From: Eubacteriales bacterium
Lineage (GTDB): Bacteria; Bacillota; Clostridia; Peptostreptococcales; Anaerovoracaceae
Assembly (NCBI GenBank): GCA_028680875.1
Contig: JAQUJQ010000010.1
Coordinates: forward strand, 1 to 18,499
Reading direction: 5' to 3'
DNA: 18,499 nucleotides
Under the pieces are notes generated by a model. It saw nothing but the letters and a program-made list of their open reading frames with translations, did no database searches and was not told where the DNA came from. Below are positions 1-6,574 of the stretch, one piece after another. Positions within the stretch are counted from its first letter, which is position 1; each line of letters begins with the position of its first letter. The position numbers and the translations under genes are program-made.

Positions 1-286
1 TATAAATAGCTGCCATATCGAAAATTCGATTGATATATTCACTGCATTCCACTACCGCCAGACGCCCCTTTTTCTCCCTTACCTTATTGAACCTGCCCAT
101 TACCACTCCCACACCGGCACTGTCCATAAAAGTAACTCCTCTAAAGGATAAAACTAAATGTTTGGCTTGAAAAGTATCGAAGGTTCGATCAATGGTCTCA
201 CGGATCTCTCCGGAAGAATGGTGATCCAACTCGCCGGAAAGGACTGCGATTAAAATATCTTCGATCATTTCAAATGTAATGCCCAT
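1..286 (-). CDS. spoIIAA: SpoIIAA, anti-sigma-F factor antagonist (3' end outside window)
   Basis: The reading frame starts at ATG 284-286, preceded by a G-rich Shine-Dalgarno (AGGGGG, about 295-300), and runs off the left edge after 95 codons. The protein is a small STAS-domain protein. The stretch FMDSAGVGVVMGRF around residues 53-66 matches the SpoIIAA signature; Ser56 after Asp55 is the equivalent of the serine phosphorylated by the SpoIIAB kinase. By family knowledge, unphosphorylated SpoIIAA binds SpoIIAB and releases sigma-F in the forespore. B. subtilis SpoIIAA has DSSG here, while this one has DSAG, so only the phospho-acceptor serine is kept. SpoIIAA is about 117 aa in B. subtilis, so roughly 20 residues are missing. 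spoIIAB and sigF are expected to the left; this is inference. Confidence 0.93.
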   Translation of the reverse strand, partial: MGITFEMIEDILIAVLSGELDHHSSGEIRETIDRTFDTFQAKHLVLSFRGVTFMDSAGVGVVMGRFNKVREKKGRLAVVECSEYINRIFDMAAIY

Positions 287-314
287 ATAAAAAACCCCCT
301 TTTCCCTTCCTTTT

Positions 315-344
315 ATTATACAATCCGAGTATATAGCTTGTCCT
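315..344 (-). promoter_or_regulatory. Candidate promoter of spoIIAA
   Basis: On the minus strand a perfect TATAAT (315-320) lies 18 bases downstream of AGGACA (339-344, 4 of 6 to TTGACA). The same AAGGACAA also resembles a sigma-H -35 (AGGAWWT) followed after about 12 bases by GATT, one base off the sigma-H -10 core GAAT. spoIIA operons are known sigma-H targets, but the sigma-A reading is the better sequence match. The assignment is by eye. Confidence 0.4.
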
Positions 345-384
345 TAGGAGAATAGGGGGAAAGACGTCTTTTTTTGTCGTTTCA

Positions 385-1572
385 TTAATCCTCAGGATAA
401 ATAACCACTGTTTCTTTCCTATCCAACGCATCCTGTATAAGAGCCTGCCAATTTAAATACCCCTCTGATTGCATGATTGCATTCAGCTTTGGTTTCGTTT
501 TGGGATGCTTGGGCAAAAAGACGGTACAACAATCCTCATAGGGTAAAATAGAGGTTTCATAGGTTCCGATATCCTGCGCTTTTTTTACGATATCCGCCTT
601 GTTAAAGGCGATAAGAGGTCGCAAAACAGGTAAGTGAACTGCTTCATCGGTGACCACGATTGCTTCTGCCGTCTGGCTGGCTACTTGACCCAAGTTTTCG
701 CCGGTGATCAACATGAGACAGCCTGTATCCAAGGCAATACGTTCCCCTATTTTCATCATGAAACGGCGTATCAACAAAGTAGTTTCATCCTCGGGGCATT
801 TTTGAATAATCTGTTCTTGAATTGGAAGTAAATTCACGCTGTGAATTTTAATTTTACCACAATAGGCAGTGAGAATTCTACCTAGATCTTGGACCTTTTC
901 CCAAGCTCGTTCACTTGTATATGGATAGGAATGAAAATGTACAGCTTCAATCAACATGCCTCGCTTAGCCATCATAAATGCAGCAACCGGGCTATCAATT
1001 CCGCCTGACAGGAGTACAAGGCCCTTTCCGTTCGTACCCAAGGGTAAACCGCCAAATGCGGAAATTTTGTGTCCGAATATAAAAGTCCGCTCCCTTCGTA
1101 CATGAATGAAAATTCGGCGATCTGGATTATGGACATCAACGGATAAAACCTTGCAATCTTTAAGTATTTTTGCACCTATCTGCTTTGCTATCTGTGGGGA
1201 TTCTATAGGAAAATTTTTATCTGATCGTTTGGCCTCCACTTTGAAGGTCTTGACGCCTCGGGTCTCAATGAGATCCATCATGAAATCTACCGCAGCTTTT
1301 CCGATTGCTTCTATATCAGATTCCACCTCTATCGCCGGGCTTATAGAATCTACACCAAAAACCTTGGAGACTCCTTCGATCACTGCGCTCTCAGCCAGAT
1401 CCTCCCGTGTATGGATCACTACCAACCCATCCTCTCGTTTTACTTGAATACCCTCATACTTTCTTAATACCTTTCGTATACGTTCTATTAACATCCGCTC
1501 AAAATAGGGCTTGTTCATCCCCTTTAAAGCTACTTCACCATATCTAACAATGTATGTTTTACTATTCTCCAA
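385..1572 (-). CDS. thiI: ThiI, tRNA 4-thiouridine synthase
   Basis: This 395-aa protein transfers sulfur to uridine 8 of tRNA (4-thiouridine) and in many bacteria also supplies sulfur for the thiamine thiazole. A ferredoxin-like/THUMP region fills about residues 1-170. The adenylating PP-loop SGGIDS is at 189-194, and PYEDCC at 344-349 carries the cysteine expected to take part in sulfur transfer. The protein ends soon after, so the C-terminal rhodanese domain of E. coli ThiI is absent, as is usual in Firmicutes. The start is TTG (1570-1572): AGGAGA at 1578-1583 lies 5 bases upstream and overlaps the TAG stop of nifS. Only 9 bases separate the two genes, which implies one operon. The sulfur donor is presumably the adjacent desulfurase, as with B. 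subtilis NifZ-ThiI. No convincing terminator follows. Confidence 0.95.
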   Translation of the reverse strand: MENSKTYIVRYGEVALKGMNKPYFERMLIERIRKVLRKYEGIQVKREDGLVVIHTREDLAESAVIEGVSKVFGVDSISPAIEVESDIEAIGKAAVDFMMDLIETRGVKTFKVEAKRSDKNFPIESPQIAKQIGAKILKDCKVLSVDVHNPDRRIFIHVRRERTFIFGHKISAFGGLPLGTNGKGLVLLSGGIDSPVAAFMMAKRGMLIEAVHFHSYPYTSERAWEKVQDLGRILTAYCGKIKIHSVNLLPIQEQIIQKCPEDETTLLIRRFMMKIGERIALDTGCLMLITGENLGQVASQTAEAIVVTDEAVHLPVLRPLIAFNKADIVKKAQDIGTYETSILPYEDCCTVFLPKHPKTKPKLNAIMQSEGYLNWQALIQDALDRKETVVIYPED

Positions 1573-1581
1573 AACGTTCTC

Positions 1582-2757
1582 CTATCTTTGCTTCCTTAGT
1601 TTCCTCATACCTGTAACCGCTTTTTTTAACTCAAAAACTACATAATCCATTTCCTCGATAGTGTTAAATTCACTAAAACTAAACCGGATGGCACTCTCGA
1701 TCTTTGAGGGTGCCAGGCCTGCCGCCACCAACACGTGACTTCCTTTCTTTCTGGAGGAACAGGCGGAGCCGGTGGACACATAAATATCCCGTTGCTCCAA
1801 CGTATGAAGCAATACCTGGCCCCTGCACCCCAGGAAGCTGATATTTAGTATGGCTGGACTGCAAACAGGTCCACAGCCATTTGAGGGCTCATAGACAAAT
1901 TCCGGGCTGTTGATCACAATATCTCGGATTTCTTCTCGGATTCCATTCAACAGGTAATGTCTTACCTGTTCCAGTTTTTTAATACGATTCTCCTTTGTCC
2001 GGCTGATTATGTCAGCAGCTAATCCAAATCCTGCCAATCCGGGTGTATTTTCCGTACCTGAGCGAAAACCTTTTTCCTGTCCCCCGCCTAATAAATAAGG
2101 TTCCATGTGAATGCCTTTTTTTATATATAAAGCACCTGTCCCTTTTGGGCCATGAATCTTATGACCACTAAGGGAAAGCAAGTCCACATTCTCTATGTTT
2201 AAATCTATCTTTCCAAAAGCTTGGATCCCATCTGTATGAAACAGGATATCCCCCTTTTCCTTGGTCATCCTACCAATTTCCCAAATGGGCTCTACCGTCC
2301 CCAATTCATTGTTTACTGCCATTATTGAAACCAGGATAGTTGAATCATCCAATCTTTGTTCCAATTCCTTTTGATCTACAAGCCCTTTTTCATCTACCTT
2401 AATATAATCAACCTGAAAGCCCATCCGTTCACATTTTTTACAAACCTCCAACACGGCCGGATGTTCAACCTGAGATGTTATTATTTTATTTCCTTTACGC
2501 TTTCTGGCCTGAGCAGCTCCTAAAATGGCTGTATTGTCTGCCTCTGTTCCACAACTAGTGAACGTAATTTCTTCTTCCATTACCCCAAGAGAGGTAGCTA
2601 CTGATTTTCGAGCCTTTTTTACAGCTGTTTCGGCAAGAAGTCCCATCCTATGCATAGAAGAAGGATTTCCATAATTTTCCTCCATCATACTTAACATGAT
2701 TTTCGTTACTTCATTATATTGCCTTGTAGTTGAACTATTATCTAAATATACAAACAT
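1582..2757 (-). CDS. nifS: Cysteine desulfurase (NifS/IscS family), probable ThiI partner
   Basis: This 391-aa pyridoxal-phosphate enzyme converts cysteine to alanine and a protein-bound persulfide. Visible family features are QVEHPA with His99, the PLP lysine Lys200 in SGHK, RSGTEN at 232-237, and the catalytic cysteine Cys333 in STGSACSS. The N-terminus MFVYLDNSSTT is typical. ATG at 2755-2757 has the Shine-Dalgarno AAAGGA at 6-base spacing. Direct linkage to thiI without an IscU-type scaffold suggests a dedicated tRNA-thiolation desulfurase, comparable to B. subtilis NifZ, rather than a general Fe-S cluster enzyme. That specialisation is inferred from context. A candidate promoter lies 50-80 bases upstream. 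Confidence 0.95.
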   Translation of the reverse strand: MFVYLDNSSTTRQYNEVTKIMLSMMEENYGNPSSMHRMGLLAETAVKKARKSVATSLGVMEEEITFTSCGTEADNTAILGAAQARKRKGNKIITSQVEHPAVLEVCKKCERMGFQVDYIKVDEKGLVDQKELEQRLDDSTILVSIMAVNNELGTVEPIWEIGRMTKEKGDILFHTDGIQAFGKIDLNIENVDLLSLSGHKIHGPKGTGALYIKKGIHMEPYLLGGGQEKGFRSGTENTPGLAGFGLAADIISRTKENRIKKLEQVRHYLLNGIREEIRDIVINSPEFVYEPSNGCGPVCSPAILNISFLGCRGQVLLHTLEQRDIYVSTGSACSSRKKGSHVLVAAGLAPSKIESAIRFSFSEFNTIEEMDYVVFELKKAVTGMRKLRKQR

Positions 2758-2808
2758 GGTTTATCCTTTCTTCATATAAAAGGTACAACCCTTTTTTACT
2801 CCATTGTT

Positions 2809-2837
2809 ATTATATCCATTACACTTATTATGAGCAA
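2809..2837 (-). promoter_or_regulatory. Candidate sigma-A promoter of nifS-thiI
   Basis: On the minus strand a perfect TATAAT (2809-2814) is spaced 17 bases from TTGCTC (2832-2837, 3 of 6 to TTGACA). It would start the nifS transcript about 45 bases before the ATG. The -35 box is weak, so the call rests on the -10 and the spacing. Confidence 0.42.
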
Positions 2838-2863
2838 GGTTAAGAAAAATAAAATTCCCGTAC

Positions 2864-2892
2864 GAATAATTAAACTTTGAATGTTAATACTA
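2864..2892 (+). promoter_or_regulatory. Candidate sigma-G-like promoter of the 49-aa gene
   Basis: GAATA (2864-2868) and AATACTA (2886-2892), 17 bases apart, fit the B. subtilis sigma-G consensus GHATR / CATWHTA at 5 of 5 and 6 of 7 positions. The predicted start is near 2899, leaving a leader of about 26 bases. No good sigma-A pair with a sensible start point was found. The region is very AT-rich, so a chance match is possible. Confidence 0.3.
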
Positions 2893-2925
2893 AATACAAA
2901 ATTAATTATACAAGGAGTGTTTACT

Positions 2926-3075
2926 ATGGAAAAAGGTATAAATTTTAACGGAAACCCGATGAAAGTTGCACAGATTAGTCCTGAGGCTTTAGAAAGTATC
3001 AATTCATGTCAGGCAAAGATTAAAAGAGAGAACGGTAACGACGTAATTTTAGTCGCTTATGAAAAATTGGGTTAA
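2926..3075 (+). CDS. Small 49-aa protein of unknown function
   Basis: I do not recognise this protein. It begins at ATG 2926-2928 with a strong AAGGAG Shine-Dalgarno (2912-2917) 8 bases upstream. It has a short N-terminal stretch with KGINFNGNPMKVAQI, a mixed-charge middle with one cysteine (about residue 28), and a hydrophobic end DVILVAYEKLG. There is no signal peptide, membrane segment or zinc motif. It is not an alpha/beta SASP: the GPR cleavage motif and the expected length are absent. The alternation of polar and hydrophobic residues looks like a folded small domain. It is divergent from nifS and convergent with the HAD phosphatase, overlapping it by 27 bases. A possible sigma-G promoter lies upstream, so a spore role is conceivable but unproven. 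The strong ribosome site is the main reason to accept it as a gene. Confidence 0.7.
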   Translation: MEKGINFNGNPMKVAQISPEALESINSCQAKIKRENGNDVILVAYEKLG

Positions 3076-3714
3076 TAAACCCAAGAGTTCATTTGGTAGG
3101 TCAATTATAATGTCGGCTCCTGCTGTAATAAGAGATTCCCTCGAACGAAAACCCCAAGTAACGCCGACAAAATCAATCTGCGCATTTTGAGCAGTCTTAA
3201 CATCAATATCGGAATCTCCAACATACAGTGTTGTCTTTCGGTGGGCATTTAATCGAGTCATTACCTCAAATAGATTATCCGGTGCCGGTTTGTTTTTTCC
3301 GTTTGGATTATCACCGATTGCAGTATCAATATATGATCCAAAGAATGAACGGCAACCTTCTCTGACCGCCTCATCCAACTTGTTGGAGACTACACCGATC
3401 ATAATGTCTTTCTTTTTTAATTCGAGCAACATGTCTATAATTCCGTCATAAGGCTTAGTTTTTTTATGCATATTATCGTAATATACCTTACGAAAAACAG
3501 CAGTACATCGATCGATCTCTTCATCCGGAGTTCCTGTAGGAAGAGCTCTTAAAAGTAGCTTTCGATACCCATTCCCTATAAAACTCCGTACTTCTTCTTT
3601 GCTTCTGAGCTGGTAACCTTCCTGCTTTAAAACCTCATTCACACTATCAGTCAGATCATCTAAAGTATCCAACAGGGTTCCATCCAAGTCAAAAATAATC
3701 GTATTGTATTTCAT
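3049..3714 (-). CDS. HAD-superfamily hydrolase, phosphoglycolate phosphatase-like (Gph/PpaX type)
   Basis: This is a HAD phosphatase of about 221 aa. Motif I FDLDGTLLDT has nucleophile Asp9 and Asp11, motif II is VVSNK (Ser110), the motif III lysine is in NKPAPDN (Lys142), and motif IV is GDSDIDV (Asp167, Asp171). A helical cap lies between motifs I and II. The substrate cannot be fixed from sequence; phosphoglycolate or pyrophosphate-type activity is typical of the subfamily. The start is taken at ATG 3712-3714 because GGGAG (3720-3724) lies 5 bases upstream; an in-frame TTG four codons earlier would bury that site. The last eight residues and the stop lie inside the oppositely oriented 49-aa gene. 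The Shine-Dalgarno directly abuts the outer arm of the hairpin at 3725-3791. Confidence 0.9.
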   Translation of the reverse strand: MKYNTIIFDLDGTLLDTLDDLTDSVNEVLKQEGYQLRSKEEVRSFIGNGYRKLLLRALPTGTPDEEIDRCTAVFRKVYYDNMHKKTKPYDGIIDMLLELKKKDIMIGVVSNKLDEAVREGCRSFFGSYIDTAIGDNPNGKNKPAPDNLFEVMTRLNAHRKTTLYVGDSDIDVKTAQNAQIDFVGVTWGFRSRESLITAGADIIIDLPNELLGLLTQFFISD

Positions 3715-3724
3715 CACATCTCCC

Positions 3725-3791
3725 AATAAGACAATGGGACGTTTAGCCTGTCTTTTTTGTAAGACAGGCTAAACGTCCCCCCAGTCTTATT
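3725..3791. repeat. Long inverted repeat (REP-like hairpin) between rny and the HAD gene
   Basis: A perfect 19-bp stem is formed by GGGACGTTTAGCCTGTCTT (3736-3754) and its reverse complement (3761-3779), with a 6-base loop. After a small internal bulge (3 bases against 4), an outer 8-bp stem pairs AATAAGAC (3725-3732) with GTCTTATT (3784-3791). The outer arm touches the rny stop codon on one side and the Shine-Dalgarno of the HAD gene on the other. Neither strand has a T-run after the stem, so it is not a textbook rho-independent terminator. The length and perfection suggest a mobile palindromic (REP/MITE-like) unit or a strong RNA processing or stability element. Confidence 0.8.
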
Positions 3792-5350
3792 TATTTTGCA
3801 TATTCAATGGCTCGGGTTTCACGAATCACATTGACTTTGATCTGTCCCGGATATTCCAGTTCACTTTCTATTTTCTTACTGATCTCACGGGCCAGAAAAA
3901 CGATCTCTTCATCGTTCATCTGCTCCGGTTTAGCTAAAATACGAATTTCTCGGCCCGCCTGGATAGCAAAGGATTTTTCCACACCGGGCGTCGTGTTTGC
4001 AATATCCTCCAAAGTTTGCAGACGCTTAATATAGGTTTCCAGAGTTTCTCTTCTGGCACCCGGCCTGGCAGCCGACAATGCATCTGCCGCAGCAATCAGG
4101 ACAGCCTCAAAGCTCTTAGGTTCATAATCTCCATGATGAGCAGCCATGGCATTGATAACAGCTTCCGATTCTTTATATTTTTTAAGCAATTCAATGCCGA
4201 TTTCCACATGGGTTCCTTCCTTCTCATGGTCCATTGATTTTCCGATATCATGGAGCAGTCCTGCCCTTTTGGCCAACTTTACATCCATGCTTAATTCTCC
4301 GGCCATTAAACCGGCTAAATGAGCCACTTCTATGGAGTGCTTGAGCACATTTTGCCCATAACTGGTACGATACTTTAACCTTCCCAGAAGTTTTATAATC
4401 TCCGGATGAAGATTATGTATGCCCACCTCAAATGTTGCTTGCTCTCCTTCTTCTTTTATAATGTTATTGACTTCTTTTTCTGCTTTATCCACCATTTCTT
4501 CAATCCGTGCAGGATGGATACGGCCGTCAACAATCAGTTTTTCCAAAGCAATTCTTGCAATTTCCCGTCTCACCGGATCAAACCCTGAAAGGATGACAGC
4601 TTCAGGAGTATCATCGATTATAAGGTCAATGCCGGTAAGGGTTTCAATAGCTCTGATGTTCCTTCCTTCCCTGCCTATAATCCTACCCTTCATATCATCA
4701 TTGGGCAATGGGACAACAGAAACTGTACTCTCACTTACATGATCTGCCGCACATCTTTGAATAGCTCCGGTAATGATTTCCTTAGCCTTTTTATCTCCTT
4801 CTTCTTTAGCTTTTGCCTCAATATCTTTAATTAACAAAGATGCCTCGTACCGGATTTCTTTCTCAATGTTAGATAGCAACAGCTGTTTGGCCTCTTCCAC
4901 GGTATACCCGGATATACGTTCCAGCTCTTCAATCTGCTTGGCGATAAACCCGTCCAGTTCTCTTTCTTTTTCCTCGAGCTTATGCTCTTTTTTGGCTTGG
5001 TTTTCTTCTCTTTTTTCCAAGTTATCAATTTTTCGATCAATCATTTCTTCTTTTTGGATTAATCGCCGTTCCGACTTGCTAATCTCTGCTCTTCGTTCTC
5101 TAACCTCTCGTTCCACTTCACTTCTGACTTTATGGGCTTCTTCTTTTGCTTCAATGGTAATTTCCTTCTTTATGGTTTCTGATCTGTTTTCGGCATCAAG
5201 GATTAGGTTCCTTGCCTTTTGCTCTGCACTTCCAATGGCTTTTTCCCCGATGGTCTTCCTCAATATATATCCAATCAAAAGCCCGAAGGTTAGGGCTACT
5301 AATGCGATAACAATTTTTATTACAATGTCTATTTCAATACACCTCCTCAT
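3791..5350 (-). CDS. rny: Ribonuclease Y
   Basis: RNase Y is the membrane-anchored endoribonuclease that starts bulk mRNA decay in many Firmicutes. Counted from the ATG at 5348-5350 the protein has 519 aa, against 520 in B. subtilis. A transmembrane segment lies at about 8-28. A long charged coiled coil spans about 35-190. A KH domain with GREG (226-229) follows, then an HD domain with HDIGK (His367-Asp368) after the NVLKHSIEVA stretch. The C-terminus VIRETRAIEYAK is nearly identical to B. subtilis. The start is odd: the ATG has no upstream Shine-Dalgarno, while a perfect AGGAGG (5342-5347) lies inside the frame just after it. The in-frame codons at a workable distance are ATA (5330-5332) or ATT (5336-5338), giving MDIVIKIV as a plausible N-terminus. 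An open frame continues upstream to 5461 but looks non-coding. The gene is divergent from rodA. Confidence 0.95.
   Translation of the reverse strand: MRRCIEIDIVIKIVIALVALTFGLLIGYILRKTIGEKAIGSAEQKARNLILDAENRSETIKKEITIEAKEEAHKVRSEVEREVRERRAEISKSERRLIQKEEMIDRKIDNLEKREENQAKKEHKLEEKERELDGFIAKQIEELERISGYTVEEAKQLLLSNIEKEIRYEASLLIKDIEAKAKEEGDKKAKEIITGAIQRCAADHVSESTVSVVPLPNDDMKGRIIGREGRNIRAIETLTGIDLIIDDTPEAVILSGFDPVRREIARIALEKLIVDGRIHPARIEEMVDKAEKEVNNIIKEEGEQATFEVGIHNLHPEIIKLLGRLKYRTSYGQNVLKHSIEVAHLAGLMAGELSMDVKLAKRAGLLHDIGKSMDHEKEGTHVEIGIELLKKYKESEAVINAMAAHHGDYEPKSFEAVLIAAADALSAARPGARRETLETYIKRLQTLEDIANTTPGVEKSFAIQAGREIRILAKPEQMNDEEIVFLAREISKKIESELEYPGQIKVNVIRETRAIEYAK
5342..5347 (-). promoter_or_regulatory. 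Perfect Shine-Dalgarno AGGAGG inside the apparent rny start region
   Basis: AGGAGG followed by TG gives an eight-base match to the 16S anti-Shine-Dalgarno. The only nearby ATG lies immediately upstream of it, and no in-frame ATG, GTG or TTG follows at normal spacing. ATA at 9 bases and ATT at 3 bases are the in-frame options. A TTG in another frame hits TAG after two codons. Confidence 0.6.
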
Positions 5351-5366
5351 CTGCGTATTTGTATAT

Positions 5367-5382
5367 ATTGTATAATTACAAT
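5367..5382. repeat. Interrupted palindrome in the rny-rodA divergent region
   Basis: ATTGTA, a 4-base spacer and TACAAT form a 16-bp dyad. It sits upstream of the rodA -35 and 17 bases from the rny ATG, where a repressor could act. The region is extremely AT-rich, so chance is a serious alternative. Confidence 0.3.
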
Positions 5383-5388
5383 TAAATA

Positions 5389-5418
5389 TTGATATAATTA
5401 CACAATCTATATTATAAT
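5389..5418 (+). promoter_or_regulatory. Candidate sigma-A promoter of rodA
   Basis: TTGATA (5389-5394, 5 of 6 to consensus) and a perfect TATAAT (5413-5418) are 18 bases apart on the plus strand, about 44 bases before the rodA start. A second TATAAT at 5393-5398 lacks a good -35. Confidence 0.55.
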
Positions 5419-5461
5419 AGAAAAAGCAATATAATGTCAAGAAATTTAAGGATGTGGTCAA

Positions 5462-6574
5462 TTGAAGTATTATAGAAAATTACTAAAGAATATAGATATC
5501 ATCTTGCTGTTGATTCCTCTGATCTTTGCAGTTATTAGCATCATCATCATAGGCAGTACCGCATATAATGAGACTTTTATCTTTACCCGGAATATGAAAG
5601 TACAGATTGCTGCTTTCGGCATAGGTCTATTAGCTATTGTTATAATCCTATTCTTTGATTATAAGGTTTTAGAATATATGGATAAAATCCTTTATATTAT
5701 TTCCATATTATTCCTGCTAGCTGTCTTTATTCCAGGTATAGGACTCGAACAATATGGAGCAAGAGCCTGGCTTGATCTGGGGCCTGTACATTTTCAGCCG
5801 GCAGAAATTGTTAAAATCACCTTTATCCTTACTTATGCCAGCTATCTCTCTCAGTATCAACAAAGCCTGCAAACTTTTAAAGGCCTTGCCATTGCCGGAG
5901 CTTATGTTCTGCCATTTATCGGAATCATTGCTATAGCACAGAATGATTTGGGGAATGCCCTGGTCATTTGCGTAATCGCCATCATCATGGTCTTTGCCGC
6001 CGGAGTAAATGGTAAACTCTACGCAAAAGTAGCGGCCATCGGTATACTTTCCATCCCCATCATATACCGATTCATGGCAAGCCACCAAAAGGACCGCATA
6101 GATGCCTTTCTTCATCCGGACAACTTACTTCTCCCAGGGAATTATCAGGTCTGGCAATCCAAAGTGGCCATCGGCTCCGGTGGCGTTTTGGGCAAGGGTC
6201 TTTTTGAAGGTACTCAAAAAGAATTAAAATTTCTGCCTGTACAGGAATCAGATTTCATTTTCTCAGTCATCGCTGAAGAGTGGGGATTTCTGGCTGGAAT
6301 TGCTATCATTGGTCTTTATTCACTATTTCTATACCGTATGATGATTATAGCAAAAAATGCGAAGGATCTTTTCGGATCCCTTATAGTCATTGGTATATTA
6401 GGGATGTTTTTCTTTCAGATTTTTGAAAATATCGGAATGACTATGGGCCTTATGCCGGTTACGGGAATCACCCTGCCCTTTATCAGTGCCGGCGGCAGTT
6501 CAGTTATGACCAATATGATTGCCTTGGGCCTAGTTCTTAATGTCTGTATTCGAAGTAAAGTAATCAACTTTTAA
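5462..6574 (+). CDS. rodA: RodA, SEDS-family peptidoglycan glycosyltransferase
   Basis: This 370-aa polytopic membrane protein has about ten hydrophobic segments. SEDS proteins polymerise lipid II into glycan strands; RodA works with a class B PBP in cell elongation. Family features are FQPAEIVKI (111-119), NDLGNALV near 161, the large extracellular loop with HPDNLLLPGNYQ, QESDF (261-265) holding the conserved catalytic aspartate Asp264, and a C-terminal region with MGLMPVTGITLPFISAGGSS. RodA rather than FtsW is preferred because of the adjacent mreBCD-mrdA cluster; sequence alone does not fully exclude FtsW. The start is TTG (5462-5464) with AAGGA (5448-5452) 9 bases upstream. The stop overlaps the minD stop by 4 bases (TTAA) on the opposite strand, so there is no room for a terminator between them. 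Confidence 0.93.
   Translation: MKYYRKLLKNIDIILLLIPLIFAVISIIIIGSTAYNETFIFTRNMKVQIAAFGIGLLAIVIILFFDYKVLEYMDKILYIISILFLLAVFIPGIGLEQYGARAWLDLGPVHFQPAEIVKITFILTYASYLSQYQQSLQTFKGLAIAGAYVLPFIGIIAIAQNDLGNALVICVIAIIMVFAAGVNGKLYAKVAAIGILSIPIIYRFMASHQKDRIDAFLHPDNLLLPGNYQVWQSKVAIGSGGVLGKGLFEGTQKELKFLPVQESDFIFSVIAEEWGFLAGIAIIGLYSLFLYRMMIIAKNAKDLFGSLIVIGILGMFFFQIFENIGMTMGLMPVTGITLPFISAGGSSVMTNMIALGLVLNVCIRSKVINF

Noticed and set aside
360..371. 12-bp palindrome AAAGACGTCTTT after thiI, considered as terminator
   Set aside because: It has no loop, so it cannot form a normal hairpin. It could be a protein site, but nothing else supports that.
2796..3002. 68-codon hydrophobic minus-strand ORF upstream of nifS
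   Set aside because: It covers two candidate promoters and the small plus-strand gene, has no ribosome site, and its hydrophobicity reflects AT-rich DNA.
2926..3075. H-type or alpha/beta small acid-soluble spore protein
   Set aside because: The sequence lacks the GPR cleavage motif and conserved SASP helices, and does not match the SspH pattern as I know it.
3736..3779. Rho-independent terminator of rny
   Set aside because: The stem is strong, but no T-run follows on the minus strand; the only T-rich stretch is in the loop. Kept as an inverted repeat instead.
4773..5375. 200-codon plus-strand ORF opposite the RNase Y coiled coil
   Set aside because: It is the serine-rich mirror of a Glu/Lys-rich coiled coil, has no ribosome site, and lies wholly inside rny.
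5351..5461. 37-codon upstream extension of rny
   Set aside because: It would start on top of the rodA start. Its sequence is rich in Tyr, Phe, Ile and Asn as expected for translated AT-rich intergenic DNA, and family length fits without it.
5717..6115. 132-codon minus-strand ORF inside rodA
   Set aside because: Antisense shadow of a well-supported membrane protein gene, with no domain, no ribosome site and no plausible composition.
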